A stretch of DNA of 64,000 bases from Neurospora intermedia (lineage: Eukaryota; Ascomycota; Sordariomycetes; Sordariales; Sordariaceae). Below are positions 10,916 through 22,246 of this stretch, piece by piece. The DNA lies in assembly GCA_037102815.1 (NCBI GenBank), contig BTPP01000010.1, positions 1 to 64,000 on the forward strand, given 5' to 3'. Position 1 is the stretch's first letter. Each line of letters starts with the position of its first letter. A model generated the notes under the pieces. The model worked only from the letters and a program-made list of their open reading frames with translations, had not been told where the DNA came from and did not search any database. A program made the position numbers and the translations under genes.

Positions 10916-13275
10916 TCACTCCTCGTCAGCTTCTTCGTCGTCCCAGGACTCTTTCTCCCGCTTGATAAGTTCAGCCATTGCTTCTCGTGGAAAAATCGTG
11001 CTTCCTTCTTCATTTACCCTGGGAACCTTCATGAGTTTGGAGCCCCTAATTCTCCTCGCCGCTGGACTCATATCTTCCGAAGGGGGCACGTCATCCTCAA
11101 AAAGCGGCCCCATGTTTTCAATCCACCTCCGCCTACGCTCCATGAGGGTGCGCGTGAGGTCTCCAATGCCTGGCCTCGCCATGCCTGCCGCACCGCCTGG
11201 GCCGGGCGTCCCGGACCCGCCATTCGCGTTGGCACCATCCTTCGCGGCGCCTGGCCGAGCTTTCTTCGGTTTCTTGCCCATTGTACGGGTCCGTTTGAGA
11301 TAGGCTGCTTGCACTTGGCTGTCGAGGTCTTCAAGAATGGTCTGATACTCTTGAAACGCCATGCGCTCTTTGACAAGCTCAGTGAGGCGCGCTTTGCGGG
11401 CACCGTTAAGAAGAACCTGCTCGTGCAGACGGGATTGGAGAAGACGTAATCGGGCGGCAACTTCATCATCATAATGACCATCGAAATCGGCAGCTGTGGG
11501 ACCAGGATCGCCACCAGAGGGATGTGAGGCAGATGAGCCGCTCGTGGAAGACGTGTTGTTATTACCTGTATTCGACGATGAGACGTTGTTGGCTGTGGAA
11601 GAGGTCCCGTTGGTTTGGTCGGGCGGGAAAGGTAGGAAGCCAATATGTCGTAGCTCTTGTTTGAGACGTTCATCGACTTGGGAATAATCGAGTTTAGGAT
11701 GCGAAGCCTTCTTCCATGATTCGCTGTTGGACTCGGGCATGAAAGTCGCAGGCGGGAGCTGGTTTGAGGCGGACTGGCCAGTTGTACCATTGATTCCATT
11801 CACCGTGGGCGATGCTGTCTGTGGTTGAGTGTCCCCGAAATCAAAGCGATCGACGCCGTTCATAGAAACATCCCCGTCAGCAGTGGCGCCGTTTTGTCTC
11901 TCATCTGCAGGCGGTGCGCGATGCTCGGGCCGCATCGTCTGCAATAGCCGTGCTAGAATGGGCCCAACCGAGAGCTTGTCTGTCTCGGCAATTTCGTCGT
12001 TCATGTTCTCAATGTTACCGCGAGGCTGGTTGGGGGGCAGCTTGTCCTTGACATCTGCCGAATCAATGGCCATGGCGCCGTCCTCTTCGGCCCATATTTC
12101 TGTGTAATGTTTCTTCCCGCGCTTCGGCATAACAAAGGGCGTGACTCGATCGCCACGCTCTCTAAGGAAGGCGAGATCTTCTTCTGTAAACGGTCGGAAA
12201 AACGGTTCGACATAAGTGCTGAAAGTAGAAAAGTTGATTTGATTACTAGGTTTCGCATTGCTGAAGTCTTTATCCGGGGGATCGCCGGCTATTATGTCGG
12301 CCAGGTCGCTCTTTGGATACACTGCAACTGAATAGATCTCCTTGATTTCGTCTTCTGTCATGCCCGGCTTCACCGGGAGGATTTCGTAGACGGTCGGATC
12401 GGGGAAGGTAGATGGGTCATCGCCAAAAGTGTTGGCCTGTGGTCGTGCAGGCGGCGGAGGCTGGCCATCGTCATCGGAGTCGTCGTCGTCGTCGTCGTCG
12501 TCTTCATTTTCCTCGGTCTTGGTCTTTTCGTCGGCCTCCATGGCGGAGGGCGTCCTAGGGGCGACTGGCGAGAGAGAGGAGCTGGCAGAGTCATCGCGGG
12601 AGAGCTTCCTGGCTTTGTTTCCGGACTCGCGAACTGGGGAAGAATATTCTGCGGAGAAGAGAGGGGAGTCAGGACCATGCTTTGTATTGTCAAAGCAGGT
12701 AGATAATTTCAATTGGGAGGGGGGATGCACGGTGGTTAAGGTGAAGGTAGTGGTAACGGACCTATGCTATTTCCCTGGGGCGGGGCCAGGTTCTCGGTGG
12801 CCTTCCGCTTCTTCTTGTTGGCTTTGCGCTCGGCACGCTCCTCCTCGTCGGCTTCCTTCTGGCGGCGTTCCTCCTCGCGGCCGCGCTCGGCAGCCAGCTC
12901 GCTCTCGCGGAGGCGGCGGGACTGGGCGAGCAGACGCATGCCTTTGTCACAGTTGGTGCCCCGCTTGTCAATGACCTCGCTAAGACGTGACAGGCGGGAC
13001 AGGAGGCCATCGAGGCTCTTGGAGTCGGGCGATGCGGTGTTGTTAGCGGCGTGGTCGACAAGGTCGTCGTACGTGATGTTGCGGAAGAGGTCGAAGCGCA
13101 CGTCCAGGGTAGCCGTCTCGTGCTGCTCAATGGGGGGCAGGCTGGCGACCTGGGGAGAGCCGGCGCTGGGCGTGGTGTTGCGACTGCGCGGGTGCTGGTG
13201 CTGGCGCATGACACCCGCTCCACCCTTCTTCCCCGTGCCCTTCTGGCTGCCTTTTTGGCCCGAGGGCGGCGGCAT
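10916..13275 (-). CDS. ngg1: SAGA/ADA histone acetyltransferase complex subunit Ngg1 (Ada3)
   Basis: Predicted adaptor subunit that ties the Gcn5 acetyltransferase to Ada2 within SAGA. Two exons, 13275-12762 and 12648-10916, give 748 residues. The intron has a GTCCGT donor, a CTGAC branch and a pyrimidine-rich CTCTTCTCCGCAG acceptor, and it joins GNSI to EYSSPVRES in frame. The N-terminal part has the [20 protein letters not shown] segment and a basic Glu/Arg/Lys helix. A long Asp run ([17 protein letters not shown]) follows. The C-terminal third has the conserved Ada3 helix [20 protein letters not shown], then [19 protein letters not shown] and [20 protein letters not shown]. Length and order fit fungal Ada3. 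Confidence 0.92.
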
Positions 13276-14534
13276 TGTTGCTGCGTAATCGGCAACCCCG
13301 CGCGCGCTCCTGGCTTTTTTTTTGCTGGCCGCTGGCTGCTGCGCACCTTACTACGGGTGATCCTGGCGCGGCGACTTCCGGCCCGTGTGCTGTCGGGGGT
13401 TCCAGGTATCTGTTGGGATTTTAGGGAGTTCCGTGGAAGAGGATCCGGACTCGGGGGTCTTGGGGGGCTGGCTGGTCTGGGTCCTCGGTAGGTAACGGCG
13501 ATGTCGATATGGCGTCTGTCTGTCTAATAAGGGGTATCAGGACCCGGGAAGGCTGCCGCGTCCACGGCGTGCTCGAGGGATGCTCGTCGCGGTCTGCCTC
13601 GCTCGCTGAAAGGCGGTCGATGCTGGTCGATACACAATCCAATGACGGCACAATAACTGATGGCACATCCCTGTCGACCCTGACTGTCGCTCGCGGGGAG
13701 TGAAGAATGCCCGAGTGGTGTCTAGGTAGCTGTTCGACCCGTGTGGGAATCAGGCAATGATGGGGCTGGGCCAGAGCGCTGGGCGGGCCTTTGTCAACTT
13801 CCACTTGCTCTGTAGGTAAGTAGCGTTCTGCGTTGTGAGTGTACGTAACTAGGTAAGTTAGGTGACTAAGTTACGTAGCAGAGGTAGAGTACACTTCGAG
13901 TTGCAAGTGGAATTGGGGTTCCAAGTTGCCCTTGCCCTGGGCCTCGCAATGCTATTTCCGTGTTTGAGTTTGTGTGACTGATGTGCCCGTGTCGCGCCTG
14001 TGAATTCCTCGCGTTGCCGTTACTCAACAGACAACCTGTGCCACACTTCAGTTGTCAGGCGCTTCTTTCCTGTAGAGGTAGAGAGAGGTCAGTAGGACAC
14101 TTTGGTTCGACTTCGACATGGGCACTCTCAGGAGGCAGGCAGGGCAGCTCTGTAGTGTACAAACTAGCTGCGCCATACCTGCCTACCTACCTCCCCGGGC
14201 TGTCAGCTGCCAATACCAGCAGTACTTACTTACCTACGGTGGTAGCACGATACGTGCAGATCTTGGCGGATAGAGAACAAATGGTCTGTGCTCCCACTGT
14301 ACTTTATGGACGCTCGGACTCCCAAAGCGCGGCTCACCTCTTTCCAAGTCCTCCACCGAGTTGGGCAGTCGTCTCCTTGGCGTGTACAGTTCCAGCAAGC
14401 TACGGGCAACTCGACCAATTGATGAACGCCCGTCCGTCACCTTAGTTCTGTTGTCCAACATATCTTAACATCATCAAGGTTGCCTTCCTTTTCCGTCACT
14501 CATTTGGTAACATAGCAACACTGATACCAACACC
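13276..14534. other. Divergent promoter region of ngg1 and lsm2
   Basis: About 1.26 kb separating two head-to-head housekeeping genes. It contains TACC/GGTA words near 13850 and 14180-14240. Open frames here are short and overlapping on both strands, and I would not call any of them. Confidence 0.55.
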
Positions 14535-15305
14535 ATGTTGTTCTTCAGGTAATCTTATATTCTCATCCAACCCCAGAGAAGCACTCGTGTTCGTTCATCA
14601 CATCAAGTCATCATTCCCTAGTGGGGTCAAGTCTTAACGCTATGTTGTGATGCTGCTTTGAAGCTGAGCATAACGAGGTCTGCGACGCACATCAGGAGTT
14701 GCTTCACATACCTAGACCAAGCCCTGCTTGAGTTTGACACATGATGACTTAGTTTTCAACATACCACACTGTTTACCAACATTGCTCATCAACCCCTGCA
14801 TTCCCTCATAAACACGAACCAGCGCATCGACACCACACCACATCTTCCCATCCCCCCCTTCTTCCCTTTCAAGCACCCACTGCGATATCTAGTCAAACAA
14901 ATACAGACTGACACACAACGCGGAAAGCTTCTTTAAAACCCTCATCGACCACGAGGTCACGGTCGAGCTCAAGAACGACATCCAGATCCGGGGCGTGCTC
15001 AAGAGCGTCGACCAGTTCCTCAACATCAAGCTCGACAACATCCAAGTCGTCGAAGAGCTCAAGTATCCGCACCTGAGCGCGGTCAAGAACGTGTTTATCC
15101 GCGGGTCTGTGGTCCGTTACGTTCACCTGCCCCAGGAGAGCGTGGATATCCAGTTGTTAGAGGATGCTACGAGAAGAGGTATGTTTTGTGTGTTGAGTGA
15201 GAAGGGGCTCGTGGTGGTTGCATGGAAGGGTTGAATGGGTTGGATTCATACTAACGCCGTGTTGCAGAGGCGGCCAACCAGGCGACTAAAGCTAAGCAGG
15301 GTTGA
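14535..15305 (+). CDS. lsm2: U6 snRNA-associated Sm-like protein LSm2
   Basis: Predicted subunit of the LSm2-8 ring that binds the U6 snRNA 3' end and of the LSm1-7 ring in mRNA decay. Three exons: 14535-14548, 14928-15178 and 15268-15305, giving 100 residues. The first exon is only 14 bases and codes MLFF plus two bases. It splices across a 379-base intron to SFFKTLIDHEVTVELKNDIQ. Both other junctions are canonical, with an ACTAAC branch before exon 3. The Sm1 motif is VELKNDIQIRGVLKSVDQFL and the Sm2 motif is NVFIRGSVVRYVHLP, both typical of LSm2. The length is close to the usual 95 residues. An annotation relying on long open frames would miss the first exon. Confidence 0.93.
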
Positions 15306-15742
15306 ATGTGAGAGGAGAGGAGGAGGAGGATATCATTCGCTCTAGAACCACTTCACAGAACGCACACCATAACTTTCGACCCGTTATTGTCACTATCAAC
15401 ATTTGTTTATTAACAGATGCAATTGACGAAGCTGGAAGGAATCGCGCTCGAGGATCAAGGGTAAACGAAGAGGGCCAGAGACCAGGATGGGATGGTACGG
15501 GAGAAGACAAGCAGGCAGGGCGTCAAGAGTGTCACATAGGCGGATACCAGATGAGGAATGATGAGGAATGACCACGGCCGAGTTGAACCGAGAAATAGGC
15601 AAGGGCGGTGTTCTTCATGCGTTAGTGGAAACGCAAACACAATGGCCGGATAGAGTTTCAGACAGATATACAAACAACCGACCAACCGCACTCCCCCCTT
15701 TCCCAACCCTTCCGCACACTACCATACAAACCACCGCACAGA
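15306..15742. other. Convergent 3' spacer between lsm2 and pso2
   Basis: About 440 bases between the stop codons of two convergent genes, holding both 3' UTRs. The overlapping short frames on both strands are not supported. Confidence 0.6.
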
Positions 15743-18700
15743 TTACCAATAAACATCCCCACCACTCCCATCCTTCCCATCCCAAAACTTCTGCCCTTTT
15801 GTATCTTCCCCTTTCTCTCCCTTTCCCCCTTCCTGCTCATGCAAAACCCTCACCAAACCCCCTCTCCTCCTTTCGCCCACCCACCGATCTATCCACCCCT
15901 TCATTCTCGCTCTACTCGCCTCGCTCCCCACATTCACCGTCGGCACCACCTTCTCCACCCTCAACGCCATCAAAAAGAGCGCCAGCTCCCTGAACGAGCT
16001 GTGCTCGCTATAGGGAACCCCAAAGCACATGGCCTCCCTCCCGCTCCCACGCTGGGGGACCACGTTCTGTGCAAAGAAGCGGGGGCGGAACCGGTTGCCG
16101 TGGAGGAGGTGTGTGGTTGGTAGCGACGAGGGAGGGAGGGTGGCGGTAACGGGGACGGAGGCGGGGGGTCCTGTGTCGATGTCGGGCGGTAACTGTATTT
16201 CGTGGCTGTTGTTGTTGTTGTTGGACCCGGAACCGGGCCGGTAACTCCACCCCGAGGGACGAAACCCGACAATGCGGCTGAACCCGTTGGACCGGTGCAG
16301 CTCGAGGTACTCAGCCAGCGTGTCGGCGCGGATCTCGCCGAGGGCTTGCATGTGCACTTGGGCCTCGCGGGGGTCCGCGGTCATCAGGCTGGAGAGCTCG
16401 GGGTCGTCGAGCTGTTTGGTGATGCGGATCTTGGAAGGGGAAGCGAAGATTTTGGAGCCGAGGGCTTGCGCGATGGCGACGCAGATGCGCTCTTTACCGA
16501 TGGAGTAGGTGCCGCAGACTACGAGGAGGCGGTTTTTGCGGATGGTAGAAGAAGAGGTGAGAGCGGTGAAGGCGTTGGGAGGGGGTTTGGTGTCTGCTTG
16601 TTGTTCCTCCTCGGGCGGTGTTGGGTTTGATGCCGTGATGCCACCATCCCCCTTCCTCTTACTGTTGTAGCCAAAGAACTGAGTGACATCTTGTCCCTCC
16701 TTTGCATTACCGCCACTTTCTCTCATCCTCAATAGTCGCTCCCATTCGGCTTCATTCCCCTCCTTCAACCCCCTATCAAGTTTTGCGCACACCTCGGCAC
16801 ACGCCTGAATCACATCCTCCTGGGGTGGGAACGAATACCGCGGATTTAGATACGTCGTGTCAAGGTAACAAACGTCAATCTTCTGCTGTTTTGTCTTCCC
16901 CGTCACCTTATCGAGCGTCTCCGGCTTCAACAACGGATGTTCCACATGCGCTGGACACGCTCTGAAATCGCCACAGTGCAAAATCCTCTGTGTCCTTCCC
17001 TCCTTGCCAACTTTCTTCTCGAACAAAAATAGCGAACTACCCGGACAATGATTTGCCTCAATCATGGTGACCATCACAGCACCGCCCGTCTCGGGCACCG
17101 GCACGGTCTCCCCAAACTCCAGCTCGACGACGTACTTGGCCGCTGTCCGCAATTGCATCTTTACCAGCGACCCGGTCACTTTGCTGCAGTAGATAGGTCC
17201 ATGTACCCAGCTGGCTGAGAGGCCCATGTAGTGGTCGCTGTGGAAGTGGCTAAGGAAGTAGGCCTTGCAGCCTTGGACGGCGCCGTAACGGAAAGCGTCA
17301 ACACATATTGAGAAGTTGGGCATAATTTTGTAGAAAGGGCAGGTTCGTTTGTAAGCGGGCATTCCCCGAGAGGCAGACTCGGCGGCAGCGGCAGTGGCCC
17401 AGGCGGCTGATTCGGCGTGGGAGGACATTAGTTTGCTGAAGGCTGAGCTGCCAGTTCCTTTGAGTTTCACATCGGGGCCAGGTTTATGATCGTCGTTGTC
17501 GCCAGGGAGCGTAAAGGGGTTTGCTTGTCCTGGGCGGGCGACGGCGGCGCGAGAAGCGAAGCGTTTACTACCTTCTGTGAGACCCGCCATTACATTATCC
17601 ACCATATTTGCGCTCTCCTGAACTTCCTCCTTAACATTGGGTACTCGTTGCTCTGCGGCTGTTTGATTTGGAGGAGGAAATGGCGAGGGGTTCCCATCAA
17701 GACAAGCGTTGACGTGCGCGGTGGCCTGGTCGCTTGTTACGCCGGCGAGACTTGCGTTGCATATGGGGCAGCTTTCTGTAATGGCATCCGGATTCGCCGG
17801 GGGAAATGTTAGATCATCATCGTCCTCAATCTCATCGATAAATCCGGCATCGTCCAACATCAGTTCGCCATAATCATCATCCTCTCCGATGAAACCTCGT
17901 CGCTCTTCTGCTTCAAGCCTAGCTTGCTCCTGCACGTACCGCTTCTCTCTCAGTTCCTCGCCTTGAAGGTCGTTGTAGTGGTTTTCCTTGTCTTCTTGTG
18001 AGTCCTCGTCGATTTGATCTGCACCGTCTTTTGCCGGTTCGTCTTCTTGGTTGATTTGGGTGTCCGCTCTAGCACCGGATGTCTCTTGTCGCAAAAGAGG
18101 AACTATAGGCTTCTTCGTAACTTTTTTCAACGTCTCGACTTCCGTCTTGTCGGTCGATTCATCCCTTTTCTCCCTTCCCTCGTAGTCTGATGAACCCGCA
18201 GACTTGACAGGAGCGGCGCTCCCCTTCACCGCCTCCGCCTCATTTTCATCCTCCTCGTCTGAATCGTCCAAGAATGGACCTCTCCTCGGATTCCTAACCG
18301 ACTTTGCGCTTTGCGCGCCGCTGCTATGCGGTACCGTCTGCATGTCTCCCTTTATGTCTTCACTCTGCAGCTTCACCTCCTCTTGCTCCGTCTCCTTCTT
18401 CACTTCAACTGCATCTGCCTTCACCCTCTTTCCCTTCGTCTCCTCCTCCGAACCATCAGAAGTGAGACTTCTCTTCTTAGTCGGCCCCCCAGCGTCATTG
18501 GACTGCTTCTCATCCTCTTTTGCCTCCTTCAAATCAACACCGCCACCTTCAACTTCTGCCTCACATCCACCCTCACTCTCACCCTCACCCTCAACTTCAA
18601 CCCCTTCCAAATCCTCAGCCGTCACTCCACCCTCACCAATGAAAAGGGTCTCATCGGCCGCCTTCTTGAAGTAAGTTAAGATACTCGCATTCGGCTTCGG

Positions 18701-18826
18701 CTTCGGCTTCGAAGAGATGGGCGTCTTTGTGATATACCCTTTATTTCGGGCAGACTTGACGGGAGTTTTGGAGGAAGAGCTGGTCAGTTTCCCGGCGGAG
18801 GATGACGATGATAATTTTGGTGGCAT
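15743..18826 (-). CDS. pso2: DNA interstrand cross-link repair nuclease Pso2/Snm1
   Basis: Predicted 5' exonuclease of the beta-CASP metallo-beta-lactamase family, acting in repair of DNA interstrand cross-links. One exon of 1027 residues. Around residue 50 the NASILTYF segment resembles a PCNA-interacting box with Asn at the Gln position. Residues ~60-330 are acidic and disordered. A UBZ4-type zinc finger (CPIC ... HVNAC) sits near residue 352. The catalytic HxHxDH motif (SHFHSDHYMG) is near residue 529, and HCGDFRACP is near 620. The C-terminal DRMBL part includes VVCGTYSIGKERI and VPYSEHSSFREL (near 947). All expected metal-binding motifs appear present. The length is above that of yeast Pso2 because of the disordered N-terminal region. 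Confidence 0.95.
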   Translation of the reverse strand: MPPKLSSSSSAGKLTSSSSKTPVKSARNKGYITKTPISSKPKPKPNASILTYFKKAADETLFIGEGGVTAEDLEGVEVEGEGESEGGCEAEVEGGGVDLKEAKEDEKQSNDAGGPTKKRSLTSDGSEEETKGKRVKADAVEVKKETEQEEVKLQSEDIKGDMQTVPHSSGAQSAKSVRNPRRGPFLDDSDEEDENEAEAVKGSAAPVKSAGSSDYEGREKRDESTDKTEVETLKKVTKKPIVPLLRQETSGARADTQINQEDEPAKDGADQIDEDSQEDKENHYNDLQGEELREKRYVQEQARLEAEERRGFIGEDDDYGELMLDDAGFIDEIEDDDDLTFPPANPDAITESCPICNASLAGVTSDQATAHVNACLDGNPSPFPPPNQTAAEQRVPNVKEEVQESANMVDNVMAGLTEGSKRFASRAAVARPGQANPFTLPGDNDDHKPGPDVKLKGTGSSAFSKLMSSHAESAAWATAAAAESASRGMPAYKRTCPFYKIMPNFSICVDAFRYGAVQGCKAYFLSHFHSDHYMGLSASWVHGPIYCSKVTGSLVKMQLRTAAKYVVELEFGETVPVPETGGAVMVTMIEANHCPGSSLFLFEKKVGKEGRTQRILHCGDFRACPAHVEHPLLKPETLDKVTGKTKQQKIDVCYLDTTYLNPRYSFPPQEDVIQACAEVCAKLDRGLKEGNEAEWERLLRMRESGGNAKEGQDVTQFFGYNSKRKGDGGITASNPTPPEEEQQADTKPPPNAFTALTSSSTIRKNRLLVVCGTYSIGKERICVAIAQALGSKIFASPSKIRITKQLDDPELSSLMTADPREAQVHMQALGEIRADTLAEYLELHRSNGFSRIVGFRPSGWSYRPGSGSNNNNNSHEIQLPPDIDTGPPASVPVTATLPPSSLPTTHLLHGNRFRPRFFAQNVVPQRGSGREAMCFGVPYSEHSSFRELALFLMALRVEKVVPTVNVGSEASRARMKGWIDRWVGERRRGGLVRVLHEQEGGKGEKGEDTKGQKFWDGKDGSGGDVYW

Positions 18827-19690
18827 GATTCCAGCTTCCTATTGTAAAAATCAATGCCGCGCTTTTTGATATAATGATTTGGTGGTGAGGCGATTGGAGA
18901 TTGCGCGCCGTTGCTATAACTGAATCGAAAGGGGATGTTGGTGATTGAGATCGATGCTGGAGATGATGCCGGTGATGGAATGAGGAGATGGGACAGGTTG
19001 ACTGAGCCGGAGTTGTGGGTTAGTATCCAGTCGCAGTGGCGAAGACATGCACGATGGATCTGCAAGCGGGCAACAAACGGGTAGAATAGCAAACGGGCCC
19101 GGTAAAGAACGCGAGGGGCAAATCTGCGTTGGTAGGGAAGCAACAAACGCCAAAATGCGTCGCGAAGTCACGTGAAACTAGAGTGGCCCTTCAACAAAGA
19201 ATCGCCAGAATCAAGACAATTGAATTGACGCGCGAGCGATCAACTATACTTTCAAACTCTGTGGACTTCGAAGTTCTTTGTCTATGGATATATCCCCGCC
19301 ATCATAAGCCGCTGCATAGTATCTGAACCATGTACACTACAACAGCCACGCCCATGTCTCCATTCAGTCTTGTCAACGCAGACCACCTTTTTGCTTCTTG
19401 GGACGGCATATGAAAGTCCTGCCATGAGTGACATTCTTGTTCATGAATGCCTTCGAAAGAAACCAACCATATATCTCGAAACACATAAGTAGCAAAAAAC
19501 GCTCTTCAACTGAATAATGAAACTGCTTTTATTCTCCGCTTCCCATCGGTCCAGGGGAGAGCATATCGCACTTGCTCAGATCCCCAAATCCTCATAACCC
19601 TCCCACACATTTTGCATCATAGAGGCTTTCTATTCCTCTTCAGCAAATGCCTCCTATTACAATGTCCCATTCTACACGTCCAAAGGTATT
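18827..19690. other. Spacer upstream of pso2, downstream of eIF3d
   Basis: Both flanking genes are on the minus strand, so this holds the pso2 promoter and the eIF3d 3' UTR. I see no supportable coding region. Confidence 0.55.
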
Positions 19691-21618
19691 TTATTCCTCG
19701 GCCTCCTCACCATCCTCCTCGACCTGGTCCAACTCCTCAGCCTCTTCGTCGAGGCTGCCGGCGGGGACCTCGTACAGGCGAAGAATGTTCTTGTTGGGAT
19801 CCTTGACGAGGACAAACTTGGCGTCCTCAGACTCGGACTTGAGGCACATGTCGGCAATGGTGCGGACAATACCCCAGCCGTTGGAGAGCTGGAGGTTCAT
19901 CTGATTGGCGAAGTCCTTGGGCTTCCAGCCAACGACGCCGAGAATAACGTGCTTGTCGTTGACCTTGGGGTTGACACGGGAGACGAAACTATCGGGGAAA
20001 AAGAAAAAGTGGTTAGTATTGAGTATTGATCAACATAGGGTGCAAAACTTACCCAAGCTTCATGACGTCGGCCTTGGCGAGAATGGACTGGACAGTCCAC
20101 CTGGCGAGCTTGCAGCTGTTGTTCTTCATCTCAGTAGCGACAACGGCACCACGCTGGGAAGCGAGCTTGGTCCTCCAGTCGAGGGCACCGCCCGCGCCCT
20201 GGGCCTTGCTGTCCCACTCGTTGAGGGCGTGCACGGTAACGAGCTGGTTCTTGCCGTCGGTGGCATTCTTCTGAACAGCGTCGATCTCAGTACGAACAAC
20301 CAAGAAGGTGGACTCCTCCTCGCTGGTGGAGAGGTCAAAGCGGCGGTACTTGTAAGCCTTGGAGGCAGGGGGGACGTTCTCCTCGGAGGCGTTGTAGAAG
20401 GGGTTCTCGTGAGCCATGTTGACCTTCTCGGACTCGTTCTCGACGACGACCTGGTTGGCGAAGTTGTGGTTGATGAAGGTGGCCTCCTCGGCAAGGGCGT
20501 GGGGCTGGTTGATGCCATCCTTGGAACCCTCGGAAGCGTCGAGCGGAGCGTCGGCGGCGTTCTCGTTGACGGTGACAAGGTCGAGAGCGGCGTTGTCGCG
20601 CTTGTCGAAGAAGATCTTGTTGCCCTGGCGGGAAATGACGATATCCCAAGGAGCGACGGAGCGGGGAGCGCACATTAGCATGGAGAGGATGTTGTCGGTG
20701 GCGAAGATAGTGGCTTCGTCCTTCTCGGCAAGCTCCTGAATGACGGGGTCGGAAGAGGTGGTGACGTTGTAGGCAGCACGGTCGATGGCAGCGAGCCTGC
20801 GCTCGGCGTTCTTGACCACGGGCTTGTCGTAGGAGCGGTCGTAGGCGTAAAGGAAACCGTAGTCATCGACATCCTCACCCTCGTCGGTCTCGAGGTTGAG
20901 CTTGCTGAGACGGTTGTAGTCAATCTCTTCAATCAACTTCCAGTCACCCTTGATGTTGATCGAAGCATCACGGTTGCGCTGGGGCTTGTCATAATCCTTC
21001 CAGCCGAAGCGGCGACCGCGAGCGCCAGTGTTCTGGCGGCCACCGCGGCCACCGTCGTAGCCACCACCGTACTGCTGACCACCGCGACCTGTCCTCTGGA
21101 AGGTCTGACGGCCACCACCCCTGCCAGCTTGGGCGCCAGCACCGCCGCGTTGGCCACGGCCTCTAGTAAAGACAGCACCACGACCGAAGCGGGTCTTGCC
21201 AGTATCCTTGACGTTGGAGACAACGGAGAAGGAAGACTCGTCCTCGGCGACGGGGGGCGCAAAGATGGAGGTGGAACCGGCGCCGTAGATCTGCTGGTCT
21301 GGAGTGGGAAGTTAGTAAACATCATCACTCTCATCCAGACCTCAAAAGGGTCATGAAGAGGACAGAGGCCGGGTAGGATAACGCACCACGGAAGTTCCTG
21401 TTGTACTGCTGGCGACCGCCACGGCCGTCGCGACCATCCTTGGAATCGGCAGTCCAGTCGGCCATGCGGCCGAGCTTGTCGCCCTTGGAGTAGGGGGCGT
21501 AGGGGACGCCATTGAGAGTGGTCTCGGTGGTGATGGCGGGGCCCCAAGTGGCACCCAGGTCGGGGAGGGAGTCGATGAGGTCGACGAGGCCCGAAAGGCC
21601 AGGAGTAGGGTTCGTCAT
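19691..21618 (-). CDS. eif3d: Translation initiation factor eIF3 subunit d
   Basis: Subunit d of eIF3, which helps recruit mRNA to the 40S ribosome and in other species can bind the mRNA cap. Three exons: 21618-21387, 21298-20053 and 19988-19691, giving 591 residues. Junctions are GTGCGT...CTCCAG (NFR to DQQIYG) and GTAAGT...GATAG with an ACTAAC branch (VMKLG to FVSRVNPK). Residues ~115-175 form an Arg/Gly-rich segment ([13 protein letters not shown] and following), the usual RNA-binding tract. Conserved core segments include [35 protein letters not shown] and [18 protein letters not shown]. The C-terminus is acidic ([18 protein letters not shown]). The order matches fungal eIF3d (S. pombe Moe1). 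Confidence 0.95.
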
Positions 21619-22246
21619 GATTTGGCTGTCGTATGTGGGCGACGAAACGATATCGGAATAATAAGTATCGATAGTCGGGACCTGGCGCAAGTTGGCAAAG
21701 ACAAAAATAAAAAAGAGGACCCAGGACTCGGAGGGGTTGCTTCGAATTCGCCGGGGCTGTGTCGCTGTGGGATTCTGCTGTCCGGGCCGTGCAGCAAATT
21801 GCCCCAAAACTCAGAAATTCGCAGGGTGGGGTAATTGTGTGGTGTGGGGCTCTCCGTAGCTCCTTACCTCTACACCGTGGCGGGCATGGGGGTTCACCGA
21901 CGAGCAACTGACCAATCAGTATCTTGGATCTCAGGTGAGTAGGTTCACCGTCTTCACCCTAGCAAGCCCAATGCTCTTGTTGTCACCATTTCCGGTACAC
22001 CTTTCTTTGACATCTTTTGTCGACCTTTGCTCGCTGTTGCTAGTATTATTCTGACATTTCTCTTTTGAGAGGGCTTGGATTTCATCATGCCCCGAATGGC
22101 AGTTTGGGGGTTTGGGGCGTGTTCAGTGATAATTGATTTTCCAATTTGTCTAAACATGGGTAATGTCTACAAGAAGATACCTGCCAAGGCCTCTCTCATC
22201 AGTCGTCTAGCCAGCCATTATAGGCGACCGGACCAGCACCGTCCTC
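21619..22246. other. eIF3d promoter and bZIP 3' region
   Basis: A 628-base spacer between two minus-strand genes. I see no coding region or notable repeat. Confidence 0.55.

Noticed and set aside
12649-12730. Reading the second ngg1 exon upstream to 12730
   Set aside because: The stretch is the intron: a CTGAC branch and CTCTTCTCCGCAG acceptor lie here, and only the join at 12648 keeps the frame with exon 1.
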